Notes: generated from the sequence alone by a model not told the origin. 64,000 bases of DNA from Sistotremastrum niveocremeum HHB9708 (GCA_001630475.1 KV419396.1:1203532-1267531), one strand, 5' to 3'. Shown: positions 22,623 through 35,575, counted from the stretch's first letter. Translations and numbers: made by a program.

Positions 22623-22961
22623 GGGGGAGTTCGAAAATCTAGAGTTACTTTTGTTCTTTGTCCAACATTGTGCTGTTGCAGGGCGACTTGTTCTACTTGT
22701 TTCCTAGTTGAGAGAAACAGGACTTTCACTATGGCACCATATGGTAATAATCTAGACCTTTGAATAACTAAATAAATCGTGCAATGGATTGTACATAATG
22801 CTGGAATAGTAATTAAAACATAGAACAAGATATGCAATGTGCCTTGGAGAGTCCGTAATCGTGAATGCGAAGAGCGAGAGATGAAATGAAACGAAGCGAA
22901 GCGAAAAAAGAAAGAAAGAAAGGACAAAGATCCGTCAATATTTTTAGTCATGAACAAAGGA
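22623..22961. other. Convergent 3' region with a short GAAA repeat
   Basis: 339 bases between two converging stops, likely 3' untranslated regions of both genes. A simple repeat of GAAA units spans about 22903-22922. No other structure is seen. Confidence 0.5.
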
Positions 22962-25900
22962 TTAGACCCAGGTCTCAGCTTTGATGGCACCATTCTTCTG
23001 GTCTTCGACATACTGTCCGATAGCTAGAATATCTTGACCTGCTCGTCGTAGGTAGCCAGCCAGGACTCCACGGTCGGCATGGGGGAATACATCTACCAAC
23101 TTGGCCAATTGACGATTGAACTCATCGTCCGCCAATGGAGGCGAGTTATAAGCACGAGCTGGAAGAGAGCTCATGTGCGTTGGGCTGCTCGAAAGAGGAT
23201 GGTGTGAGTCAGGAGAGGAAAGATCAGACGTTCGACTTGGCCCGAGTACGCTGCCTGCGCGTTGTGCCCTGGTGGCGGGACTCCGAGGTCCACCCGGGAG
23301 CCTTGGAGGCCCTAATTTAATCGGTCGAGGTTGTGGTGATGAGATAGATAATTTTCCTAGAGGAACTTTTGTGTTCGAGGGAGATTGCGGGAAAGCCCCA
23401 AATCGCTCTTTCTTCATACTGGCTTTTCTGCCGATAGTAGAGAAGAATCCTGAGCTAAGAGGTTTAAGCGAGGTTGATGGCGACATAGACCCAAATGTCT
23501 GACTCCGTTGTATGGATCCACGATAACCTGGACCCTGGGCAAGAGAAGGATAAGGAAGGGAGTTAGCTGGACTGATGGGGGACATGAATTCGTCCGAGCT
23601 AGTGTACGGAATCTCTACCGCAACGGATGCCTCAGGTCTGGTAGGGAATGTCATGTCGGAGGCCATGGTGCCATGCGAGACGTTGCGTGGCTGAGGACCT
23701 CCGAAATCCAAGGGGATAGACTGCGCGGGCGACAGGGTGGATGATACCGCAGACATAGGGACTGAAGTAGGATAGTCGCCCCGTCTTCCGTGACCTGATA
23801 TAGGTTTGAGCGAGTTCTCCGAGAATTCAATAATTCACATACCCCTAGCTTTCATCCACAGCATCCACTCCTCCAAACCACACTCACAATATGACAATTC
23901 TTTGATTTTTCGTGCATACGCGTTAGCACGGTCTGCAGAACTGCGCATTGCCAGAACGTCATCAAAGCGCAAAGCATCAGGCCACGCAGCATGGAACTTG
24001 AATGACGATGGAGGCAACGCGATAGGTGGCTCGCTTGGCGAATTGCCCCTGGACTTTGAATGACTATGAAGCGATGCCCTCGACGGAGATAGAAGAGACG
24101 CTGTTCTAGAGATGCGCTGCATCGGCGAAGTGCCTCTAATGCCATTACCAGACGGCGAATGAGACAATGACCGAGTAAGAGAGTTCGGGGAACGCTCAAG
24201 CCCCGATCCCGCTGATACTCTTCGATATTTCACTTCGTCTGTTGATTGCGTGTCACTCTCCATACTAACCCAACTGTTGGCACGCTGCAGTTCAGCAGCT
24301 GAACGACGTTCCACCAGGATCTTCGATGATCGAGGTGGTTCAAGGACCGTCGGAGGAGGAACGTCTTCCGATCTGACGAGCCCAATATCGTCAATGGCTT
24401 CCCCCACCGCAGCGACAAGATCATCGAATGTTGCCATATCTCTTGGCTTCCTCTCGTGGACAACATCGAGGTCTGATTCAGGGGTAGGAGGAAGTTCTAC
24501 GTGTCGCATCATTGACGGAGAAGAATGTAGAACACTGGATCCATGGGTGTCCGCTTTAGGGTGCGTAGATGATTCTCCCTCACGGACATGATCTGATCTC
24601 ACGATTCGAGATCTAGTTGGTGTCTGATCTTCATCGACTACTAAAGTAGAAGACTCGATTGGCGGAGTGAGTGGTGTACTGTCTTCACGTGTTGCCTCTA
24701 TCACCGTTTCCAATTTTACATCTGAGGAAGAACGACTATCAAGAAGTAGTGGCTCCGGTGAAGGAGCAACAGGCGACGGAGAGGGTTGATGATGGACTAC
24801 TTGAGCAGGCTCGATCTTTGAATTGACCGAGTTGGCATCCTGGACAGGGCGAGACACGGAAGATGAACCCTTCACCGGTGATTGTTCACGCGACGAGACA
24901 CTGCTTTGGGTGGGGCGCTTGGTCGGAGAGGTCTCTCGGCCAATTTTGTCTGGAGGTGACGTTCGCCGAGGCGGACGAGGTGGAGGAGCAGTTTTAGCTG
25001 AGGGGATAATGTGTCGTGGAGGAGGAGGGAGTGGGCCTGCGGTAGAGTGCACACCAGTCACATAGTGGAGGTAGGCTGTATCTGATGGCGAGGGCAAGTG
25101 AACTGGAGACGATGAGGTGGTCTTAATCTCTGGTGTATTCTGGTTCGGTTGCGTGGGAGTGTTCCAGTCAAAGTGGCGTGGAGGAATAGCCAACACGACT
25201 GGCCCTGCAACGGACTGTTTGATATCTTTCGCTTCTCCAATCGCCGGTGTCGTATGGGCAGATTGCAACACTTTCCACGTCGTGTCTAGATGTCCGGAGG
25301 AAGGTGCATTTCCCCCGAGCTCTACTGCAGGCGAAGAAGGTTCAGATAAGGAAGGGTTGAGATAGGGTGATGGGGAGCGATCTTTGGGACGTTGAAAAAT
25401 GGGAGAAGTGGCAGATTCAGGGAAGGTGGCTGGTGCATTGTCGTCCTCCTGAGGACGTGAAGGTGGACGCGAAGGGATCCGATCAGGAGTGTTTGGAGGG
25501 TTGGTGCCAACTATTCCCACATCCCTAGGTGCCTTTTTGATGGATGGCATCTTGCGAATAGTATTGCTCTGCATCTCCGAGTACGATCTGTGATGGCCAC
25601 TCGACGCGCTCTGTGAGCCATCTAGAGAAGCCTCCATATGCCTGGCCATTGATTTGCTTCGTGTTGGAGGGGCAGAAGCAGGAGGAGATATATCAGTATA
25701 ATGCTGGGGAGCAGCATCAGGCGGGGCAACCAAAGCTAAGTGGCCGACCATCCCTCGACGTTCATGTAGATTCTCCTTGGGATTCTGGGTGGTTACAACA
25801 GAGGGGTTCGTTGTAGTGACCATGGGTGAAGGATCAAGTTCAACGATGGCAAGCCTGCGCTTGTCGGTGCCCCCAGCAGACCTAGTACTGACTCGTCTAT

Positions 25901-26343
25901 GTACCCCCGTCGCGTCAAGGGAGTTATGAGCAGAGCGTTGCATCGCTTTACTGGCTGTGCCACTTCGCGCGGGTGCACCACTCTGATCTCCTCTTCTACT
26001 ATCCTGTTTGTCGTGCCCTCTTGAGTAGGACGTCTCTGAATAAGAGGAGCCGCTCGAGAGTTCAGTCTCAGACTGAACAGGCGTGGTTGATGCGCTGGGC
26101 GAGGGGGCAGGGTAGGGACGAACGTAGACCTTGCCTGCGTCTTCAGACTGATAGTAGTCCAAAAGATTGTCTGTCAGTTGACGCTCTAACGGAGGGCGCT
26201 CTAACAAGATTTGGGCCTTGATGAGCCGGATTATGTTCAAAATGGAAGAAGAGATGCCGACCTGGTGAATCAGAATATGTAGAAGAAACAACGCTGTCGC
26301 GCGGGGGGTGGTAGGACACCGACGAATGGATTAGATTAGCCAT
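22962..26343 (-). CDS. Large disordered protein with CUE-like C-terminus
   Basis: A 1,091-residue protein from exons 26343-26320, 26261-23843 and 23794-22962. The first roughly 55 residues are helical (SSSILNIIRLIKAQILLE, then LTDNLLDYYQ). Most of the protein is Ser/Pro/Thr-rich and low in structure. Near residue 800 a compact stretch appears (FKFHAAWPDALRFDDVLA, then LSYCECGLEEWMLWMKARG). The last 55 residues (FNRQLAKLVDVFPHAD, then GYLRRAGQDILAIGQYVED) resemble a CUE/UBA three-helix ubiquitin-binding fold. I recognise no named orthologue. The first exon is 24 nt and is the least certain part; reading from an internal Met is possible. Confidence 0.75.
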
Positions 26344-26556
26344 TAGTATGTCGTGCAAGTCGTCAGAGAGTTAGAAAGAGAGATGGCATGCGTGCAAAAC
26401 GTTGTGCACTCCTCGTCAAGTGTAGTAGAAGCCTCCTGTGCCTGCGGGGGTACGCACGTTATAGCCGTCGTGAGATACTCGCACTAGATTCGGACTCGAT
26501 AATTTGCAGTAAATTCTCTTTTATGGCAAGTGCTATTTACAAGACTGCTGCCAACT

Positions 26557-29222
26557 TTACCAGTCAATCTTTTTCTTTCGAACAGCGGAGGCCTGTATCC
26601 GTCCCCCTTTCACATATCCAAATCCATCCAACCACGGCCAAGTCTCTGATCTCCGCTCCTCGAAAGTCTGGATGGCGTCTCCCTTGACCAACGTCAGACC
26701 GATGTCGTCAAGACCATTCAACAGACAATGTCTTCGGAAAGATTCCGCTTCGAATGAAATGGAAGGTCGGCCTTTCTCTCGTCTAATCTCCAACTTCTCG
26801 AGATCGACTTCGAGATCAAGTCCCTCTGACGCGTCGTTGAATAGTTCTTTGCATTCTTCGGGCGACAACGTAATGGGCAACATGCCATTCTGCATTGTGT
26901 TGGTCTTGAAGATTTCCGCGAAGCTGGGAGCGATGATGCATCGGATACCAAAGTCATTCCTGATTCATTTCGATCAGCATGTAGACAACGTCATAGCGGG
27001 AAAAGGTACGTACAAACTCCACGGCGCGTGTTCGCGACTCGAACCACAGCCAAAGTTCTGCCCAGTGCAGACGAGGATTTTGGCCTTATCGTAAGGCTGT
27101 CGGTTGAGGACGAAATCGGTATCCTTGCCGGTATGAGGGTCCTTGCGCAGCGTATAGAACAGAGCATTCGCGAGACCAGTTCTTTTCAAAGTCTTCAAAA
27201 ATTGTTTGGGAATGATCATGTCGGTATCAACATTTTCGATAGCCAGAGGTGCTGCGATGCCTTTGACGATGCGGAATGGCGGGATTGAAGATGGGACCGA
27301 AGTAGCTTGGTCAGCGATTGAAGGGATATCGGAAGGGGCGAGGGCGACAGGGGCCGGAGGAACTTGAGGAGGATCAAGATAATCATAGGGACTAGTGATT
27401 TTCAAAGGCGCCGAGCCACCAGTCGTCTGAGAACCGCCCAAGTACTTCCTGACATCCGTCAACTTGCCCGTCATAGCCGCGGCGGCGGCCATTGCAGGAG
27501 ACATTAGATGCGTCCGTCCACCCGCGCCCTGGCGACCTTCAAAGTTCCTGTTGCTCGTGCTAGCGCAACGCTGACCGGGCTTCAGTTGATCAGGGTTCAT
27601 GCCAAGGCACATAGAGCAACCGGCTTCGCGCCAGTCGAAGCCCGCACGCTTGAAGATGACGTCGAGCCCTTCTGCTTCTGCCTGTTGTTTGACGAGGCCG
27701 GAACCTGGGACGATCATGGCGTGAACGTCGGGAGCGACAGACGCGCCTGGTCCAGCAGCCAATACAACCTTCGCCGCTGAGCGAAGATCCTCAATGCGGC
27801 CATTGGTGCAAGATCCCAGGAAGACCTTATCGACAGTGATGTCTTCCATGCGAGTGTTCGGGGTCAGACCCATATATTTCAGCGAACGCTCGACGCTGGC
27901 GCGTTTGGTAGGGTCGGTGATGTTCTGGGGATCTGGGACGACGCCCGTGATAGGGACAGTATCCTGGGGTGAAGTTCCCCAGGTGAGAGTGGGGATAATG
28001 TCCTCGGCGCGAATCTTGACCTCGACATCGAACTTGGCGCCCTCGTCCGATACCAGAGTTCGCCAGTAAGCTTCGGCTCGGTCCCAAGCTTCGCCAGGGG
28101 GAGGCGCCAGAGGTCGATTGCGAAGGTAGGCAAAAGTGATTTCGTCAGGTGCGACCATTCCTGCACGTGCCCCTGCTTCGATAGACATGTTGCAGACGCT
28201 CATACGAGCTTCCATGCTAAAGCCTCGGAATACAGAGCCAGCGTACTCGATGACACATCCTGTGCCACCTGCTGTTCCGATGGTGCCAATGATGTGCAAG
28301 ATGACATCCTTTGACGTGACACCTTCAGGGAGGGTTCCGTCGACGCTGATGCGCATGTTCTTGCTCTTGCGCTGCAGCAGAGTCTGCGTAGCAAGAACAT
28401 GTTCGACTTCCGAAGTACCAATGCCAAAAGCAATGGCACCAAAAGCACCATGGGCTGTTGATAGTCATGAGATTTTGTCAAATAGAAGTCGAATGTCGAC
28501 TTACTCGATGTGTGAGAGTCACCACAGACAATAGTTGTGCCAGGGAGCTAGACGGGAAACCAGTGAGTCCGAAGAAAGCTGGCAGGATGGAACAGGAATA
28601 CGAACCGTGAATCCCTGCTCTGGCCCAATAATATGGACTATGCCTTGCCGGCGATCGGTCATACCAAAGTATGTCAATCCAAACTCTTTAACATTATCTT
28701 CCAGAGCGACACACTGCGCTCTAGAGTCGGGTTCTTCAATGAAATTGCCGACATTTGTGAAGTTCTTCCGTGAGATCGTGCTTATACAGATGAGAAGGCG
28801 GGTATTGGTATAGCAAGTGGCCTGCAACTTACGGGACGTTGTGATCGACTGTGGCCAGAGTACAATCGGGTCGACGGACGGAACGACCAGCATTTCGCCT
28901 ATTAAATTGACAAGTTTAGCTCAGATCAGAGTGGTCGATATTGATAGGCTACGCACAGGCCCTCGAAAGCCTGCGGGCTGGTTACTTCATGAACAAGGTG
29001 TCTGTGTAAAGCGATGAGTTGAGACTGCCATGGCCTCGCTCGCAATATAAAATGCGTACCGGTCAATATACAGCAATGTGGTGCCATCTGCTTGGGCGTC
29101 GCTAGAGTTGGAATTGAGTTGGGCCGATCATGGTCGCGTAGAGCTAAATTTTGAACTAACACGACATGGTCGTCCCAGATCTTATCGTAGAGAGTACGGG
29201 GAGTCTTCAAAGTGCCAGGCAT
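26557..29222 (-). CDS. LEU1: 3-isopropylmalate dehydratase
   Basis: A 758-residue cytosolic iron-sulfur enzyme from eight exons: 29222-29161, 29101-29060, 29001-28957, 28898-28833, 28780-28606, 28547-28505, 28454-27014 and 26959-26557. It isomerises 2- to 3-isopropylmalate in leucine synthesis. Fungal LEU1 fuses the large and small subunits, as seen here. Motifs are [50 protein letters not shown], the cluster cysteines in FLGSCTNGR and [10 protein letters not shown], then after a linker the swivel domain with [15 protein letters not shown]. The six 5' exons are 42-175 nt each. A TGACTCA site lies 195 bp upstream. Confidence 0.97.
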
Positions 29223-29981
29223 GGATGCAGATGAGAGTACAAGGAGAAAGAGGAGATTAAGGTGTCAGCTTCACGTATTGGAGAAATGACCTATAAGTAC
29301 GAGGTGGGACCCTGACGTTGGTGGACTTTCCATCGGCCGACGAGAGAGACGCTTCGGCACAACTCGGCTTTCATCGCTTGCCGGAGCTCAATGGTCCCGC
29401 ACACCCGCCCTTTCTTTGACTCACGCGAATCTGGAAAGGCGTCAAGACCGATAAGACAAAAAGCCATGACCTTATGTAGTCAAAGACCAACCAATCGGAT
29501 ACATTTGATTGTCTTTCGGCCGTCTGCTAACATGAGCGCCGAACGCTGAAATGAAGGGACACAGTTGCTGTAAGGTCAATGTCCGAAACTTGTTCAGCTG
29601 GTCCGATTGTCCCTACAGAACTTCAAGCGACGTACAGCAGAGAAACAGGGGGAAATGTAATAAGATATGCCGCAAGCTGCCATAGTCATCTAAATTATCT
29701 AATGCAAAGTCTGGTTTCTTGACCATAATCTTCTCCTGCGGAAGCGAATACGAATACTTTCTGAAAGATATTATGCACACACGATTCAACGGTTACATGT
29801 ATGCGAAGCATAAAGCAGCACAGTTCCGATTACTTATGCAAGTTATTGAAGGAGACGCGGCGAGTGGCGCGGCCCGCCGAGGGCCCTCGGAGTTGTCGGG
29901 AATAGCTCGGCATCTGCCGTAAACTTAGCCCTTTGGTGCTGTACAGTTGTTCACCGGCAACCACCACACGATCTCAACGCC
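29223..29981. promoter_or_regulatory. Divergent promoter region between LEU1 and RPL29
   Basis: 759 bases with no gene. It contains a perfect TGACTCA palindrome nearer LEU1, listed separately. Short open frames here show no motif. Confidence 0.55.
29417..29423. promoter_or_regulatory. TGACTCA Gcn4/Cpc1-type site upstream of LEU1
   Basis: TGACTCA is the full palindromic binding site of Gcn4/Cpc1 bZIP factors, which switch on amino-acid synthesis genes during starvation. It lies 195 bp before the LEU1 start and about 560 bp from RPL29, so LEU1 is the likelier target. Confidence 0.45.
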
Positions 29982-30387
29982 ATGGCCAAGTCAAAGAAGT
30001 CGGTCACTCCGTCTCAAAATATGTCGCGGGGCTAATCCACATATTTCTCAGTCATACCAACCACAACCAGAACAAGAAGGCCCACAGAAATGGCATCAAA
30101 AAGCCCAAGTCTCATCGGACATTGTCGATGAAGGGTGTAAGTCACGTCTAATTCTTTGTGGATATTCGATGCTCAATGAGCCTATAGGTTGACTCTAAGG
30201 TTCGATATACTGGTTAGGTGATCTCGTTGGTTATGCTCATCTTCAATGCAGTTCCGTAAAAACGCTCTCTTCGCTAGACGGGGTTCGGTGAGCCTTCACC
30301 TCTAATTCTTTTTCGCGCTCTCTTGTTCTGAATTCAACTTGATAGACAAAGGCCAGACTGGAAGCAAAGACCGGTGGTGATTCGTAG
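29982..30387 (+). CDS. RPL29: 60S ribosomal protein L29
   Basis: A 63-residue, very basic ribosomal protein from exons 29982-29998, 30052-30136, 30188-30199, 30252-30287 and 30346-30387. The joined product starts MAKSKNHTNHNQNKKAHRNG, then PKSHRTLSMKGVDSKFRKNA, the standard eL29 sequence. Five exons for 63 residues is extreme; the third is 12 nt and the first 17 nt. No single exon would be noticed on its own. Confidence 0.95.
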
Positions 30388-30540
30388 TGGGAGATTGGTT
30401 CTAGATGAGGGAGGCCTTGCAGTGTGGAGATTGACCAACACCCCATCCTTCCCTCTCGACCGGTTCTCTGTTTTGTCTCATGCTATGTTATGTCGCTGCA
30501 TGCCTTCCTCACAAATCTAAGCACTCTTCGACACCATATT

Positions 30541-32552
30541 TCATTCATCCATTGAATCTCTATTTTCTTCGACTGTCCCTAATCTCTTTCCAATCACGGA
30601 ACGCAGCCTAGCGGCGGTGGCTTCTTCGGGTGGCAGGGCACCCTTTGCCATGTTATGTTTGCGTGGATTCAACGTTCTGTTCGCTGGTCTGGGCCGTGTG
30701 CTCCCCTCGGCTGTTTGCAGCAATGCTTCACACTCCTCGTCGGAAACGACATTCCCTTCTAAGAGATTGAAGAATTTGTGCCGCAACACGGTTTTCAAGT
30801 TTTCCAGAGCATGAGATGTGTACCATCCATCTTGTTCCTGTACGGAGCTCGGATAAGTGAATGAGGTTGCAACAAGATGCTTCAACTGACGTTACAGGTG
30901 TCTCGTAAAGCTTCTTCGCTGTGAATCATCTTGATGAGCATGGGATCTTGGATGTCACATAGTTGGAAGGAAGCAGTTTGACTTGTTCGCGTTCTTCCGT
31001 CAAATATGTGTGATCGATTGCTGCGGGTCCTTCAGCTTCAGCTTCTATGAGAGGCAGCTAAGCATACCTGGGTAAGGCATCATCTGATCTTTCCGCATTG
31101 GAATCGACCATTCGGTCGTGCAGCGTTGAACGTCGAGCGATGAACGATGTACGTTGCTTCTCGTGGTTAACGTTACGAAAATAGACCCGTTGATAGCTGT
31201 TAATGATTAGGTTAATTGCTGTGAGATGATGATATCCGGCGATACGCACAATCGAGTTTCTTTATCAGTCCTTGGGTCATAACCCAGTCTGACATTAGTA
31301 TCGCGCCAAGGACCATCTTGGAAGATGTAGGAGACCAAAGGCAAAGTTTGTTTCGCACTGAAAAAGGAGAAGTGGTCAGTCCGAAGGTATTTAGTCATCT
31401 TGTAATTCGTACTTTAGTAGAGCTCTCTGCTCGTTGGGTGCAAACTGATTCAGGAGCGCTGGTCGTGACCACACTGGTCTGGTATTGAAGTGCTTCATGA
31501 GCCATAAAGTCAGTCACTGGGCGATACAGTCTATATTCAGACGCACTTCTTTGAGGCGGCTTAGAAGATCGGGATTTACGCTGGATGCAGCGTCCAGAGC
31601 ATTTTTGGGTGGCGTATCAGGCGTAGGGTCCCAGAAACCGATGGACACAGGAGCAAAACCCTTCCATCGAGAGCGGTTGATGAGGCGTTTCCGCTCCTCT
31701 CCAGTCTCTTCATCAACAATCGATGTTTCGATGGACCCCGGATTCGCCTTGAAACTAGAAGTGCCGCTTAAGACCAAACCGGCATGAGGAGGGGGAGCAC
31801 AAACTTGTAAACTTGAGCGATGGTCTGACGTCCAAAGATTGGCGGAGGAAAGAGTCTCAGATTGCTTCTTTTGGACGGCTCGCCCATTTGGATATCGCCG
31901 TCTTCATCAGGCTCCTGAGCACTCTCTTCCACATAGTAATCTTCCTTCTCGGGGGAGATTTGAAATTCCCGGATAGCCTTAGCTAGCATGAAGTCTGATG
32001 GCCGGAAACGAAGAGAAAAAGTGAATGTATGCACCATCCAGATAATCCAACGCGTATCTCAGCTTGACCAGGGGATCGTTGGGGTCAGGCTGGAACTGAA
32101 AGTCGGCCATGCCTTAAGATTGGACATGAGAGATGAATCTGAATGTAAGACTTGTATTTGAACTCACTTCTGAATCTCGCCGTTTTGGGGATGACACCCA
32201 TAAGCTCTACGGTGTATTCTCCAAGTGGTTGACCCTCGATAGCACTCTTTCTTTTCCGCTTTCTTTTGGTGACTTTCATCAGTATGTTGTCAGTCGATGT
32301 GACGTCCCCAGGTATCGGATGAGAAAACGGGTTTCCAGGACGAAAGTTGAGCTCCAGTAAAGTCTCTTTCTTGGATGCATTGCGCTTGAATGCCGCGTCT
32401 AAACTTCGTTGACCTCCTAGGTGTTCGATAGCACGAGGAACAGAGCCTTCAGCGACGTAGCCTGGATATTCAATAGAGTAGAATGGCGCTTGAGGAATAG
32501 CATATTCAGGAGCAGGTGTGTCTTTCGGGCGGGAAGATGTCTCGCCGTCCAT
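30541..32552 (-). CDS. TFC1: RNA polymerase III factor TFIIIC subunit (tau95/GTF3C5)
   Basis: A 534-residue nuclear protein from nine exons: 32552-32168, 32112-32035, 31994-31805, 31754-31547, 31492-31413, 31357-31250, 31196-31068, 31020-30891 and 30837-30541. Tau95/Tfc1 binds the A-box of tRNA genes. Family marks are FYSIEYPGYV, VPRAIEHLGGQRSLD, LELNFRPGNPFSHPI, LPLVSYIFQDGPWRD, then SHIFDG and FQLCDIQDPML. The start MDGETSS is chosen because no ATG lies in frame further up. One intron (32034-31995) is only 40 nt. It is divergent from the GCP2 gene. Confidence 0.88.
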
Positions 32553-32824
32553 AGAAAGATTATCGGGAAGGACCAAACACGCTTTCTCGAGTCTTTGCAA
32601 AGTTCGTAGGAACTGCTCCAAATTCGGATGTGCCTTGGGATGAAATTGAGAGATTAGGCGCTAATCTATGCGCACGTGATTTGCACGCGTTTGGCACCCT
32701 TGCGCGACCAACGAGCAGAGTTCGACGCTGAGCTCACAAATCTTAGGCTATCAGTTGCGGAAGACAATTGAATTCAGTTGCTCTATATCTGTGGACCTCG
32801 CATAATTTCTTCTCTGTTGCGTCT

Positions 32825-35575
32825 ATGGCTTCATCGACACTCCCTTCGTTAGCCTCACACGCTCCGAGCCTTCAGAATGGAATCATTCAAGGAAAAACCA
32901 AGGCACAACTGTTACGTGAACACCGTGAACGCAAAGGTATGATCCTTACCTGATGAAATGGATGGGGCTGACGGATATCGACAGGAACATCCCACCTCCC
33001 AGATCAATATCTTCTGCGAGACGTCATATATCTGCTTCAAGGCATATCTGGCACCTATATCAAGTTCGAGGGTGAAGGAGTTGATAAGCACATTGTTTTT
33101 GTGGAAGACCAGGTGAGTTCCTCATGTCACTCTCGAACTTCCAAAACTAAGCTCACACCTTCAGAATTATGTCATTCCTCAACCAGTGCGAACTCTGGTT
33201 CTGAAGCTCTCTGAACTCGGCCATCTATATCATAGAGTGTCGACGTTCGTTAAAGCCAATGAAGGTCGTGGCGATGTGGACTCGATTCAGCAAAGCCTAT
33301 GTCACCATCTGCAAGCGCAGCTCACTGAGTATTACAAGCTCATGGCCGTTCTTGAGTCTCAAATGCCAACACCTGTGACTGAAGACTCATATGCTCAAAG
33401 TGGACCCAGTACTGGCCTCACGTTGCGCAGACTTGACGTGTGGCTCAATGAGTGGCGTCTGAGGATGCGAATGATGAGCGTCTGTGTTGAAGGATGTCAA
33501 GGTTCGTAAGGGCAATATTCTAACAATTACAAGACTAACTGGCACCAGAGGCTCATGGCGGTGCTCTTGTCAGTCTCATGCACGGCTACACCGATAACGG
33601 AGATCCCTTCATCCGCAACTTCACTGACCGACTGCTCGAAGAGGTATTGTGCCGGATACACTCACGTCACAATTTCTGAATGCCACTTAGGTTTCAAAAC
33701 CATTCTTTACAACGCTGCAAGGGTGGCTATTCTCTGGCGAGTTGCACGATTCTTCCGCCGGATTTTTTGTACAAGCGAACCGGAAGAAACGAAAACCAAC
33801 GAACGAGCCCTCCGATGACCTGGACCCAAACATGGCTGAGAAGGAGGGTGTGGAGGATGGGGAGGATTTTGATGAAGAATCAATCCTCGAGAGTGGTTTG
33901 AGAATTTGGGAGAAGAAATTTCTTTTTCGAAGAGAAATGTTGCCTAGTTTTGTGAGCGAGGCATTCGGAAAGAAGGTATCACCTCGTCTATCATTTCTTC
34001 GGCCAACCCATACTAAAATACCCCAGATATACTCGACAGGAAAGAGTTTGAACTTTGTCCGATACAGTTGTCGCGACCCCGATTGGCATGTCACGAGAGA
34101 CAAGCTCGGTGACAGCACTAAAAGTAGGCCTTTCCATTAATTTACCGTCGACGTTCACTCAAGGGGGCAGGTTTAAAGTATAGTGATATTCCTGGCCTCG
34201 AAAGATCGATAGACACAGCGTATCGAATAGCCAGCAATCGGCTCTTCGAGATGTTCTTTGACAAATTTCATCTCCTTGACCATCTCACTGCTATGAGACA
34301 TTACTTAATGTTGGGACATGGAGATTTCGCCGAGCAACTGATGGAGACATTAGGGTACGACGATCTTTCATCTACATTCGTTGGCTTTCTCACATGCAGA
34401 ACTTAGACCAAGCCTGTCACGCCCGGCCAACGTCTTATATCGACACAATCTAACTGCCACTTTGGAGGGTGCAATTCGAGCATCAAATGCCCAGAATGAC
34501 TCTCCTGATGTTCTCCGCCGGTTGGATGCTCGAATGATGGAGTATTCGCACGGCGAGATAGGCTGGGATTCATTCACTCTGGAGTATAAAGTCGAAAATC
34601 CTATTGATACTGTCCTGGACCCAGTATCCATGGAGAAATACTCGCGGCTCTTCAATCATCTCTGGCAAATGAAGCGCGTTGAATCTGTCCTAACGTCAAT
34701 ATGGGCAAGAATCTCGGTTGAGACAAAAAACTCATTGAAACTTCCTGGTGCGTTGGCTTGCGTGCACAAGCGACTCTTCGCTGATGTAGCCCCAAAGAAT
34801 TCACCCATGATTGGCACTGTGCTCGACTTTCTCTTTCTGAAATGATCCATTTCATTCGGCAGATGCAGGCTTGGTGTCAATTGGAAGTCATCGAATGTTC
34901 GTGGAACGTCCTGCTAGATTTCATTGCAAAGAAGGAAGGAGACTTGGATGCCCTGATCGACGCCCATCGCACATATCTCGATCGCGTTGTTAATAAGGTC
35001 CTCTTAATGAACCCAAAGCACGGCGCCAAGCATAGCAAAGAGGTATTGCATATCGTAATTCAGTTTCCTATTATTGACCCGTCGACGATTAGAGCACTCT
35101 TTTGAAGCAAGTCCGTGAACTTTTCCAGCTGATCCTTGTCTTCCAAGAGGTGGTGGTAAGTGATGTCCTCACGTGCTTTCCCTCCTCCGATGTCGACTTG
35201 AAATTTACAGGAAAGTTTCTTTCATTTCTCTTGGGCAGAAGCTGCCCGTCGAGATGGTCGGCGTGATGATGAAAGGGTTGGGCACCATTTTCATATACCA
35301 TTATCAGCCGTAGTTGAATTCTCTATCAGGGCGTATACACAGGTCCAGCGTCCCCAGACGAGGCTTCTGACACTCGACCTGAGGTCCTGAACGGTATCCT
35401 ACAGCGACTGAAGGAAAACGGACGAAGTTTCTCAGAAAAGGCTCAGACTGTGGTGCATGGGCTGCAAGCTCATCAAGATCTGGACTGTCGCTTCTTAGCC
35501 ACAAGACTTTCTTTCTCTGACTTCTATAAGTCCAAGTCTCGAATTGCAGCTCAGGCAGAGCAGACTCCCAGATGA
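32825..35575 (+). CDS. SPC97: Gamma-tubulin complex component 2
   Basis: A 732-residue microtubule nucleation factor from twelve exons: 32825-32936, 32985-33112, 33165-33501, 33549-33643, 33691-33975, 34027-34123, 34171-34354, 34407-34747, 34798-35042, 35093-35155, 35211-35276 and 35330-35575. GRIP1 marks are YLLRDVIYLLQGISG, YGKLSE-like LKLSELGHLYHRV and FIRNFTDRLLEEVS. GRIP2 marks are LLGHGDF-like LMLGHGDFAEQLME, SLSRPANVLYRHNLTATLE, EMIHFIRQMQAW and VIECSW. The family is GCP2/Spc97, which with GCP3 and gamma-tubulin forms the gamma-TuSC at spindle poles. Several joins use less obvious acceptors (34406, 34797, 35329), chosen because they restore these motifs. Confidence 0.9.

Noticed and set aside
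30970-31066. Alternative reading (AIDHTYLTEEREQ) in TFC1
   Set aside because: A second acceptor gives this acidic run, but the frame soon stops; the chosen join gives the family run SHIFDG and FQLCDIQDP.
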